Shown here: piece after piece, positions 1 through 9,184 of the stretch
How positions within the stretch are numbered: position 1 is the stretch's first letter
How the letters are laid out: every line of letters begins with the position of its first letter
Origin: Helicostylum pulchrum
Lineage: Eukaryota; Mucoromycota; Mucoromycetes; Mucorales; Mucoraceae
DNA: 64,000 nucleotides
Assembly: GCA_025677825.1 (NCBI GenBank)
Contig: JAIXMO010000066.1
Span: 1 to 64,000, forward strand
Direction of reading: 5' to 3'
The notes under the pieces: generated by a model
What the model saw: only the letters and a program-made list of their open reading frames with translations
Told to the model about the DNA's origin: nothing
The model's database searches: none
Program-made: the position numbers and the translations under genes

Positions 1-1
1 T

Positions 2-145
2 CTAAATGAGCAACAGTTAGAAAGTATCAAATCATACGTAGATGGAATTAGTTTGTTACTTCAAAACGATGACAGATTACCTTCAAACATAAATTTACAA
101 ACGCAACGTCGATTGATATTTAAAACCCGCTTATCTGTTAGGTAA
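2..145 (+). CDS. 3' end of an unidentified gene (partial)
   Basis: An open frame enters from the left edge and runs 47 codons to a TAA. It ends in a basic stretch (QRRLIFKTRLSVR). The composition is protein-like: a Leu-rich helix (ESIKSYVDGISLLLQ) followed by an Asn/Gln-containing segment. The opposite-strand frame over this stretch reads as hydrophobic noise, so I prefer the plus strand. The family is not recognised, and the rest of the gene lies outside the window. It could be the last exon of a longer multi-exon gene. Confidence 0.5.
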   Translation, partial: LNEQQLESIKSYVDGISLLLQNDDRLPSNINLQTQRRLIFKTRLSVR

Positions 146-311
146 ATAAGGGCGTTCCCCAAAAAGACCGACGTCATCAAGACAATCGAAATTTGATGGG
201 TATAAACCTTTAAACAAAAAAATAAGCCGCAAGAGAGAGAAAAAAGGGCTATTGTTTTTTTCCCTTGAACTGTAATAACCATCCCCACTCTTCTCAATAC
301 ACTATAGAATA

Positions 312-904
312 ATGGTACATATATACAGAAAGAATTCTATGCAAGTTTTTTTTTATTTAATCATCTCATCAATGTTCGATATTATATAGCCTGTACCTTT
401 TGAGTCACTTCTTCCGTTCGCAATCATTGCTGGCATGTACGTTGTTACTGCTACAGGTTTAAGCGTCACCAGATATTACTCCAACGACAAGAAGGTAAAA
501 ACAAAATGATCAGCAAACTTATATACGGTTAGAAATGACACTTTAGAAATACTAAAAAAAAATTAATTCGTAAATAGCCTACAAGATATGGTCTCGATAC
601 TTGGGAAAAGCAAATGATGGAACGTGATAGACGTTTAACTGGATCGCTTAGAGGACAAAGTGTAAATATATTTTACAGGCAGAAAAAATTGATATACACA
701 ACTAATGAAGTTTTTTTTTTTTTTTTTTTTTTTTTTTTGCATGTGCTTTATAGGATTCTCCTATTGCATCAGCAGCATTTGCCACCAACAGGTAAAAAAA
801 GAGAGAGAGAGAGAGGAACCCCCTCTGCAATTATAATATAAAAACTAACAACATAATCTGTATTCTGTAGTATTTGGTATTTGGAAAAGCAAAGAAATCA
901 CTAA
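312..904 (+). CDS. NADH:ubiquinone oxidoreductase MWFE (NDUFA1)-like subunit
   Basis: Small accessory subunit of the membrane arm of mitochondrial complex I. Exons: 312-314, 390-494, 578-661, 754-791, 871-904, giving 87 aa, the usual size of this family. The mature N-terminus reads MPVPFESLLPF followed by a hydrophobic helix (AIIAGMYVVTATGLSV) and RYYSNDKK. The second half has the typical WEKQMMERDRRLTG motif and ends VWYLEKQRNH or similar. What I recall of the Neurospora protein has the same MPVPFE start and the same MDRDRRLTG block. The first coding exon is the ATG alone, followed directly by the donor GTACAT; no other ATG gives the family start. Intron 3 carries a T-run of more than 20 nt before its acceptor. 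Confidence 0.85.
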
Positions 905-951
905 AAAGAATACATACAAAAATAATTATAATAAAAAAAGAAAGAATTTTA

Positions 952-2560
952 TTACAGGAAATTGGGGGAATATGTGTCAAAATCATGTAATTCTATGACA
1001 GCGTGATGGGAATTAGTTGTTGTATTTTCAGCTCTTTGTAAAATGACAACTGCTTTAGTATCATTTAATTGAATCTTCCAAACTGTACGAGCAGTCTCGG
1101 TAAATGACCGGATAAGCGTACCAGTTTCAATATTCCATAGTTTGACTTTACCATCGGAACCACCACTTATAATACGTTTATTGTCCACTTGAATACAAGT
1201 AACTGAGTTATCATGAGCAGATATTCTATGCTTACATTCATATGTGTTCATATCCCATACACGAAGACAACCATCGGAACCACCACTTACAAGATGATGA
1301 TCGAATAACTGTAAATGACCAACTAATGAAGTATGTCCTTGTAACGTGATTAAACAAGCACCTGTTTGTGCCGACCATATTCTTATATTAGAATCAAGTG
1401 AACCAGTAACTACCTTGTTACCATCAAAAGCAATAGCATATATTTGTGAATGATGTCCAGTAAATGTATGGATACATTGTCCAGTTTCTATATCCCATAA
1501 TCTTGCGGTGGAATCGTACGATCCAGATACAAATTGATTACCTGATATCTCCAAGCACCGTACACTACTTTGATGTCCTGCGCATACATGCTTTAATTGT
1601 CCTGTTTTTATATCCCATATTCTTAACGTTGTATCTCTAGATCCAGTAATAGCTACTTTATCATCACGTACTTTTAAACAACGAATAGTAGAAACATGAC
1701 CCCTTAATACAAAGAGTAATTCACCCGTCGTAAGGTTCCAAACTCTAGCCCCTCTAAAAATATCTGTAAGTAAATTTATTTTCTTTGTTTGTCAAATAGT
1801 TAAATATATACTGTAAATACCTATCACAACCTCCAGTGACCAAAATATGTTCATTATATTCATTCTTTATAAACTGAATAGCCCATACACCTCCTTCATG
1901 CCCTAACAATGATCGAATATATTTACCATCTTTTGCATTGTAAACCTCTATATGATTATTATCACACCCAATCACAATATATGTATCATCCATCTGTAAA
2001 GAAGTAGCTAATCCATCACCAATTTCATTTTGACAAAACGTAACATTTCCGCCCTGATTCCATGCAGTGTCAATATTATATCTGCGCCGAAAGAAATCAC
2101 GATAACAAATGGAAGGCGTCGAAACATATTGATGTTGTAAACATAAAGCTTTCCACGTACTTTCATCCTTTGTTAACCGATTCCATTGACGAGATACACG
2201 AGAAGCTCTAGCTAGCGTTAACGGGTCTTGAATAAATGACACAATATAAAGTGATAGTTCAATAGGTAATTCTTTCAAGAAATCAATCTTCAGTTTCGGT
2301 GTAATAAAGGTATAAATGTATTGTAATAGTTGATTATCACAGCAGTCTAATATTTCTGTTAAAAACGTATATTTTTGTTGAAAAGTCAAGTGTTGAAACG
2401 TATTCTTGACCTTGTACATGTAATCTAACCGAACCTTGTCCTTGAGGACATCAGCATTATTAGCATCCACTATATACGAAGAACGTTGTCGCTGCTGTGG
2501 TCTATAAGGTGGTGAAGAAGGCGGCGAAGAAACGTTATCTGTTTGTAAAAAGAAATCCAT
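952..2560 (-). CDS. F-box/WD40-repeat protein, Cdc4/Pop1/Fbxw7 type SCF adaptor
   Basis: Substrate-recognition subunit of an SCF ubiquitin ligase, expected to bind Skp1 through the F-box and phosphorylated substrates through the propeller. Exons: 2560-1821 and 1753-952 (513 aa). The intron acceptor is TTTTAG at 1754-1755; a closer AG would create a stop. Order: a Ser/Pro-rich N-terminus; a helical segment around residues 45-90 like the dimerisation region of Cdc4; an F-box near residues 96-142 (LPIELSLYIVSF..DPLTLARASRVSRQW..); then seven WD40 blades with repeated GSxDxxxRxWD motifs (TGSRDTTLRIWD, SGSYDSTARLWD, TGSLDSNIRIW). I chose ATG 2560 because the frame upstream of it is hydrophobic, AT-rich leader without family similarity. 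Which of Cdc4, Pop1 or Met30 is the closest relative cannot be settled by eye. Confidence 0.9.
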
Positions 2561-2857
2561 AACAACAAAGAAAAGCAACAACGACAACAACAAATTGAAA
2601 GAAAGAAAGGAAGCCGTATTAAAGGGGTAATGGATACACAAAGCTTCTTTTTTCTTTTTTAATCGGCATCTAAATGAACCTTTTATTGTATACACGCGCG
2701 ACGGGAAAAGACCTGTTTTTGGAAATAAAAATTATTTTGACCAATTGGTTGATCTTACCCCTTATATAAATTACACACCCGGCCATAAAAAACTAAGGTT
2801 TCAATAATGCAAAAAAAAAAATATTTGAAAAAATCCTAGTACAGGGAAGCTTCATAT

Positions 2858-4497
2858 TTGACTGATAGTTTAAGCATATACTATGATAAAGAAAAGAATA
2901 ACTATAAAAAATACACGATCTTTCTTCCGTTAAAATATTTTTTAAATGAAACTGGCGATAATGATCAATTAGAGAAGGCAGTGGATAAAATCAAAAGTAT
3001 TTCTAGTTTCTTATGCGTTTTGTTGTTCAAAGCTCAGGTCTTCGTCAATTACTACATTATGAAGTATCCCCCAAAATCTTTCAAACGAATTTTTAAAGCA
3101 AAACTTCTGGTGCTCGTTGTGTAGAGTGGTTTGCGAACAACAATCTGTTAGTGACTTTCAATCAAAGTATGCAAATATTCACCGCTTGAAAGACTTATGA
3201 ACGGAACTTAACAGTCTTGAGCATATAAACCTGATTGTACCAAAAGATGGGCTGACATATTACAGCCAAGCGCTTTCAACTGCATGTGAAACGATTGCTA
3301 CATGCTACAATAACTATTACATTGAAAACTTTCAGAACATTATCTGTAACTATTTTATTTATATGACGTGTAGAGAATTTCCTGTAAGTGGCAAGCTGAA
3401 ACGATAGTTTACAGGATATTAACATAAACTTAATATAGGATGTTAAGAAGTCCGTCATTAAGTACCTTGTGTACGAACATGTATTGGATCAAACATTATC
3501 ATCTAACCCTGTAGCTGATATTCCTGATAACATTCTTACTTCATTAAGCCAAGACGTTAAAGATGCAATTCAGGCGTTTATAAACCCTTTGATCACGGAA
3601 CTAAAGAATCGCTTGCCTTCATTTTCTATCACAAAAGCAAGTCAAAGCAAAGACCCCTTTGGTATCTTACCGGAATTAAGGCATATTCTATCCAAGTATG
3701 AAACTTTGATTGCAGAGAGCTCTATTACACAGACGCATAGCTCACATCCTGTACCATCTCAAGATATAAGTAATTCAAGTAGTATAAAGAAGGGTAAAGA
3801 GAAAGAAGACAATAAAGGTGAAAATAAACCAAAGTTCGTACCACCTAGACCGTTCAGCTTATTCCCCAATCCTGGTTTGCAATGGCGCTTTATCAAGATT
3901 GATAGTCAGAATGTAACTGGTATATTCCCTGGCACAGCGTTAACAAAAGAGGATGCGATTTTATTTGGCTATATACAAAGGTACTTTTACAGCTGTTTTA
4001 ACTTTGCCAAGTTGAGAATCAAAAAGTAATCATAAAAGAAAAGCCATACGGAAACTTTCTTTTTAAGACGTGACTAACGAAACCTATATACAAGTTTTTG
4101 TCAACTGTAGATTTGAAGATTTGCAGCGATTACCTGTCAATAAAGGCAAAATGTTTTTAAACGGAATATACGCTGACGGCTATACCTGTCGTGTGTTGTT
4201 TTGTCGCCGAGTACAGCCATCTTAACCTGTCGAAACCATTGCTTTGGAACTAGAAGATTTTAATATTGACGAGGTGAATGCGCATTTTAGGTCATGTGCG
4301 GTTGATCCCGGGCGATGGTCTCAAGAACAAAGACCAGATATAGTTTAGAGGCTTGCGCCACGGTGTCAGCGACAAGCTATATTGCCGACTTCGGGGGAAG
4401 AGAAAAGCTTGGAGAATTGTTGCTCTTAGATGTTAACGAATTTAGGACGTATAAAGTTAGTAAGTTCTTCCGGCGTGTCTGTATTCCCTTTTCCTAA
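2858..4497 (+). pseudogene. Decayed Fanzor-like (TnpB-family) gene, N-terminal half
   Basis: Successive coding scraps in shifting frames make one degraded protein. From 2858: a helix-rich segment with KIKSISSFLCVLLFKAQVF and NYYIMKYPP. Near 3290: ETIATCYNNYYIENFQNII. From about 3455: a long open piece with VADIPDNILTSLSQDV and FSLFPNPGLQWRFIKID. Near 4140-4310: YADGYTCRVLFCRR, then ELEDFNIDEVNAHFRSC and VDPGR. The last is the RuvC-I aspartate motif (GAT at 4304) in the position seen in fungal Fanzor proteins. A further frame (4315-4460) ends in LLLLDVNEFRTY. I count several stops and frameshifts, and no RuvC-II, zinc finger or RuvC-III follows. Assignment rests on remembered fungal Fanzor sequences and on the related copy near 51 kb. 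No terminal repeats were recognised. Confidence 0.6.
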
Positions 4498-5607
4498 AAA
4501 TAATAATAATTAGAAAATGTATTTGAAGTTAAACGTTATTTGCTAATACTTACTTTGTATCGCTGCTCCTCCTCGTCTTGAATTGCAGCGTATTTCGCTA
4601 ATCTCTTTTCCCGTAGTGGAGCTTATTGTTCAGGATATAACACTATACAGGGCATTTAAGAATAAAATACATACAGAAAAAAGCAAAGAAAAAGTAAAGA
4701 AAAGGTATTTTATTGTGCACTGATAAAAAAAAACGATTTATAGAATCTGTATTTTATTGATTTATTGAGAGCTCCCCTCTTTTTTTTGAGAGCCCATTGG
4801 TTTTAGGGTCTATGAGAAGATAAATTCATATAGTTATAGAAAATGAAAGCAAAAATGAATAAGTAAGCGTTAATACAAACTTGGAAACACATACTAATGA
4901 AAACAGTTACATTGTGGCTCCTTTGATACGCTGCTTTACCTGGTTGTAATTTGTTTAAAAGTATCTATTTATATGTATTGCGCAGACAAAAAATCATTCA
5001 TATATATCATTTTTAGGCAATCTTTTTATATCCATAGAGCAACCCAATTCTAAAGGTAAGTATCATTTAATTATTTTCTTTGATACTCAAGAACTAATAG
5101 TATTTACTATTCATAGGTAAGCCTTTTTACTATTGATTTCTTCTTCTCTGTATACTTTCGCTGCTCTCTATTTACTAGTATAAATAATACTAGTTAGCAT
5201 ACCATGATGCTCTGCTCCATCCTATACCATTTGTATTTTTTGAATATGATAAACTAGAGCTATTTATTAGTAACAGAAATTGAATTTCAATCCAATCTTC
5301 AAAAAAAAAAACTGACCATTCCCAAATAGGAAGTGAGCTTTTCCCCTTGCAACATAAAAAAGATACAACAATACCTTATCTGATCACTTTTTTAAGCAAC
5401 GTATATTCATTACAAGTTCTTGTTCTTACTAAATATCGAGTTTAGAAATAAAATAAATAAGGGAGGCTAGTTAGTTACTCACAAATATAAATGCGAAAAA
5501 GCTTTACTTTGCTAGCAATTAATCAGGTATAGGTATAAGAATTACGCTACGATGACTAATAAATAATAGCAAAATTTGTGAAATCAACACTTTTTTATTT
5601 ATTTAAA
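4498..5607. other. Intergenic, about 1.1 kb
   Basis: AT-rich sequence with homopolymer runs. The minus strand over roughly 4560-4635 could encode a short helix (KRLAKYAAIQDEEEQRYK) followed by a consensus donor GTAAGT, perhaps another broken exon tied to the relic on its left. Otherwise I see no gene, tRNA or repeat unit. Confidence 0.4.
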
Positions 5608-6486
5608 TTATTTAAGCAACCATCTTTGTTGGTAACGTCGAAGTCTTTGATGGATGTTTCTATTATTTTTTGTATAAAATCGAGGTTTATTACCATTGCG
5701 ACGAGCACCATCCAAAATTTGCATCTTTTTTATTCTCGATTCCTTTATTTTATCTTGTGCGTCTAATTTTGCATGTTCAGTCTTCATATTAGACTCGATT
5801 GATGTCAAGTAATCTAATACGTCAGCACTTTCTGGCATATGAAATATAGGTAATGGTCTGGATTCGTTCGGTTCAATCATATCAGCAAGTTCTGCTTCTT
5901 CTGTAATCGTATATTCTGTTTGTTCAGATTCTTTTTCAGCGTCATTAAATGCTTCTAAAAACTCTTCTTTCCAATCTTCTCCTTGTGTATCTGGAGGTAA
6001 TTGTGAAGGCTCTACAAACGGACTACAGTTATTCATATAAACTGCCAACATTAAATCCACTATTATGAAGTAATAAATTAATTTCATACATAAAATAAAC
6101 AAATATTAAACAAGTAGCTTACACTTTTCTTGCTCCACTTCTTCTTCTGTCTTTGGCAACTTATTTGAAAAGAAGGGCGTTTCGTTTTCGTCCGAAAGGC
6201 CTAGTAAAGGTCGATAAAGCGAAAAGAAGGAGTGATGCGCAAACTCTGTTTTTGGAATGTTGATAACTGGTACGAAAGAAATCTCGGGTTTATTTTCAAG
6301 TCCAAAAGGTTCAGTAGGTTTAGGTTCATTAGGTTTAGAAAGAGTCTTTTCTTTTTCGACTGTAGTTGGCGTAGTAGCATTATTCAATTGCAATTTATTA
6401 TTTACTGAAGAATTAAACCGAACAGGGATAAAATTTAAATTCTTTCTAGCTGTTAAAGAAAGTAGAGAGCGTTGATAACGAAGCAT
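5608..6486 (-). CDS. Mitochondria-directed protein of unknown function
   Basis: Exons 6486-6123 and 6059-5608, 271 aa. The N-terminus (MLRYQRSLLSLTARKNLNF..VRF) is rich in Arg, Ser and Leu and free of acidic residues, as in mitochondrial presequences. The middle is acidic and low in hydrophobics. The C-terminal 70 residues are strongly basic (KIKESRIKKMQILDGARR, HQRLRRYQQRWLLK), resembling an RNA-binding tail. A fungal mitoribosome-associated protein is plausible but I cannot name the family. The intron acceptor CATAATAG was chosen because the nearer AG (CTGTAG) would place a stop four codons later. It is divergent from the gene at 6712, with 225 bp between start codons. Confidence 0.75.
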
Positions 6487-6711
6487 ATTATAGCAAGTGT
6501 TTATATGTATGCGAATATAAAAGTGGGTGAAAGAGAAAAAGATATTTCTCACACATGGTCCTCCCCCAAATGATAACACATTCGGTAATCAAATAACGTA
6601 TTTCACCAATCAAACTGCCCCAATAAGGCTAGTATCATATATGACCAAACAGACGTAATAATAAGTTCGCTTTTACTTCTTTTTTTTTTTTTTGTTTCCT
6701 AAAGAAAAAAA
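6487..6711. promoter_or_regulatory. Shared divergent promoter region
   Basis: Only 225 bp separate the start codons of two divergently transcribed genes, so both core promoters must lie here. The segment contains CCAAT boxes on both strands (ACCAATCAAA near 6604 and its ATTGG counterpart orientation) and a T-run immediately before the right-hand start codon. No TATA box is convincing. Confidence 0.4.
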
Positions 6712-7302
6712 ATGAACTCCACTCAACTTGATATACCACAGTTTGTTGTTATACATGACCAATTACAAAAGACTTATAAACATCCCATAATCCATTATGT
6801 ATTTGAAGGAGACCCTTTTCCCGATGTCCCAAAAGACGAGTTAATAATAGTTGAACTCGACTCAACTGCATCTCAATTATTAAATGTAGACAGCTATAGT
6901 CCTCACTTTCAAGTAACTGACTGTGTATTAGAACAAAGTCAACTAAGTGACCAGTTTGAAGAAGACGCAAGCTTACTAAATTTAACTATTGAAGGTGTTT
7001 CTGCTATCAAACCGTAAGTAGGGAATATGCATATATATATATATGGGGTGGTATACATAATGAATCTAATTATATCAATCTACTAGTAACGATTCAAATG
7101 ATATATTACAACCTATTCGAAGTATGGATAACTTGAAGGAAGTTATAGCTAATTTCAAAAATAGGTAATGCACTAAACTATTTATATTTATAAAAGCACT
7201 CTACTTAAAAAAAATGTGTATAACATTAGAAATGCACTTGTTAAGAATATCTTGTTATCAGATAAGAAGAACGATCAACAATTAGTAGTAGAGCATTTAT
7301 AA
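6712..7302 (+). CDS. Conserved-looking small hypothetical protein
   Basis: Three exons (6712-7013, 7087-7164, 7230-7302), 150 aa, all with canonical donors and acceptors and matching phases. The protein starts MNSTQLDIPQFVVIHDQL and contains IIHYVFEGDPFPDVP and a run of beta-like segments (ELIIVELDS, FQVTDCVLE). It then has an acidic linker and a C-terminal amphipathic helix (RSMDNLKEVIANFKNRNALVK). There is no signal peptide or membrane segment. The YVFEGDPF..P pattern loosely recalls small fungal autophagy or kinetochore accessory proteins, but I cannot place it. Another short intergenic stretch of 339 bp follows (7303-7641) in which I see only A- and T-runs. Confidence 0.7.
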
Positions 7303-7641
7303 AACCAAATACCCTTCCTCTTTCATCATATCCCCCATAAATAGTATTTTGTGTTACATGCTTATAAAAAAAATGCAATTCTTTCTAATTAATAACATTT
7401 GATAAGGTATCCGTTGATAAACTTAAATAAACTATGTAGCAAATCATTATATTACCCTTCTAATACAGTGATTCCACTACCTATTTAAGGTAGTGTACCT
7501 GTTACTTTTCCAGAAAAAAAAAGAGAAGGACTGCTTTGTGGCTGCGTATCATTTTTTTCCGCAACTAAAAAAAAAATATTCCACTTGAATAATATTTTTT
7601 TTTTTTCCTTTGTAGACATAATCTAATCAAACTATTATAAA

Positions 7642-8041
7642 ATGGCTAGAAGTTTAAGATCTCAAGCCAAGAAAAGAACCAGAGGTAAATTATAAAATAC
7701 CAATGTAACAAAACAACAACATTAGTTAGTTTGTATACTAAAAAAATAATTAAATTCTACTTGTAGCTATTAAGAGAGAATTTATCTTTAAGCCTGTCGA
7801 GGATGCCCGTCTTGCACGTTTAGCAGCTGCACAAGCTGAAGCTGCCAACAAACCCAGTGTTGGAGATTTCATGGAAAAGGAAGAGGAAGAGTCCGCCCCT
7901 GTCGATAAGATGGTCGAAGAAGAAGTTGTCGAGGAAGATAAGCCCAAGAAGATCTCTACAAGTGGTCCTCGTAATAACAGACATGCTAGAAAGCTCAAGG
8001 AAAAGAAGAAGAAGGGAAAGAAGGGAAACAACAAGTTCTAA
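7642..8041 (+). CDS. LLPH/YBL028C-like nucleolar protein (DUF2423)
   Basis: Exons 7642-7684 and 7767-8041, 105 aa. The N-terminus MARSLRSQAKKR is the diagnostic block of the family (yeast YBL028C, human LLPH), which associates with pre-60S ribosomes in the nucleolus. It continues with IFKPVEDARLARLAA, also typical. The centre is acidic (MEKEEEE, EEEVVEEDK), and the C-terminus is a Lys-rich tail (ARKLKEKKKKGKKG) consistent with nucleolar targeting and RNA binding. The first intron follows codon 14. Downstream, 8042-8376 is T- and A-rich non-coding sequence, presumably 3' UTR and the next promoter. Confidence 0.85.
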
Positions 8042-8376
8042 TCTCTACCTAATCTCATTAACTTTTCTCAACCCTTTTTTTGTATTCCAATCGAGAGAAA
8101 AAAAAATTTTTTTTTCTTTGCAACTTAACCTTTCCCATTTCATTTTGTTTTTAATTTAACGTTTCCCTTTTCTTTTTTTTTTCTGTCAATTACTTTATTA
8201 TAGTTATTAAAAAAAATGTGTTTGTAAATAATACCATATTTGTTTCTTTTCCAGTGTAAAATGTGTCAAAAATAAATTTTTAAAAAACGGGTGTGTGTAG
8301 CTGTACTGCTATATGTATAAAACAACAGAGAAAATATAAAACTTTTTGTTCTTTTATCCTTTATATTTTATAAATC

Positions 8377-9089
8377 ATGACTGTCACATTACTTCAAGAA
8401 GCACCCGATGTTTCTACTTTAAAGCCTCGTCATATTCAAAAAGATACTGCTCTTTTAATTTCTCCTCCTTTAGCTGGTCATGAAGGACCTATTTTTGGTG
8501 AATTAAGTGTTTGTGAAGAGTAAGCATGAACCCTCTCTTTTTTCTTCTTTTTTACTGATCGCGTTTTTTTTTATAGTCAATTCTATTTCTATTCAGAATC
8601 AGCTAAATCAGGTATCGCAGTTCAATACCCTGATATTATTATTCATGCCATTTCTAGACAAGAAGGACAACCCAACATTTATTGTCAATTGGATGCAGGA
8701 TTATTCTTCCCTAACCAACAATTACCTGATGATGAACAAGAGAGAGAGGAAACTGTTACTGAACTTCGCTTGATCCCTAGAGACGGAGGTGCTTGTAAGT
8801 AATAATGACATATATATATATTTTTTGTAGCAGTAACTAATTATTTTTTTCAACAAAAAAAACAGTGGAAGGTATCTATATGGCCATGTCAGAATGTACA
8901 GAACTTCACCCTGATGAAGAATTCATGGCTGAACAAGGTGCTTATAGTGATGAAGAATATTATGCTGATCCTAGTGACGAAGCAGAATTAAATGAAATGC
9001 AACAAGCAGCTCTTGCTCACTTGGAATCTGTTTTCGAACAACCTACTATGAATGGACATAAATATGATGATATTGAAGAGGACAAATAA
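8377..9089 (+). CDS. pICln (methylosome chaperone subunit)
   Basis: Exons 8377-8519, 8577-8794, 8866-9089; 194 aa. pICln delivers Sm proteins to the PRMT5 methylosome during snRNP assembly in the cytosol. The PH-like fold is visible: N-terminal APDVSTLKPRHIQ, then LYV-like FYFYSESAKSGIAVQYPDII, HAISRQ and ELRLIPRD. The acidic C-terminal part (LHPDEEFMAEQ, YSDEEYYADPSDEAEL) matches the negatively charged loop and tail of the family. All intron phases close. Its 3' end faces the trehalose gene, with 95 bp between stop codons. Confidence 0.9.
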
Positions 9090-9184
9090 TAAAATATTTA
9101 TTTTGTAAATAAAAAGTGGAAGTGAATTTGTTTATATATTTGTATATGTGTGGGGGCTAAAAAAAAACCTCCAGGGCCTTTTTT

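Noticed and set aside
61..297. Minus-strand hydrophobic frame at the left edge
   Set aside because: Overlaps a more protein-like plus-strand frame that enters from outside the window; AT-rich hydrophobic shadow.
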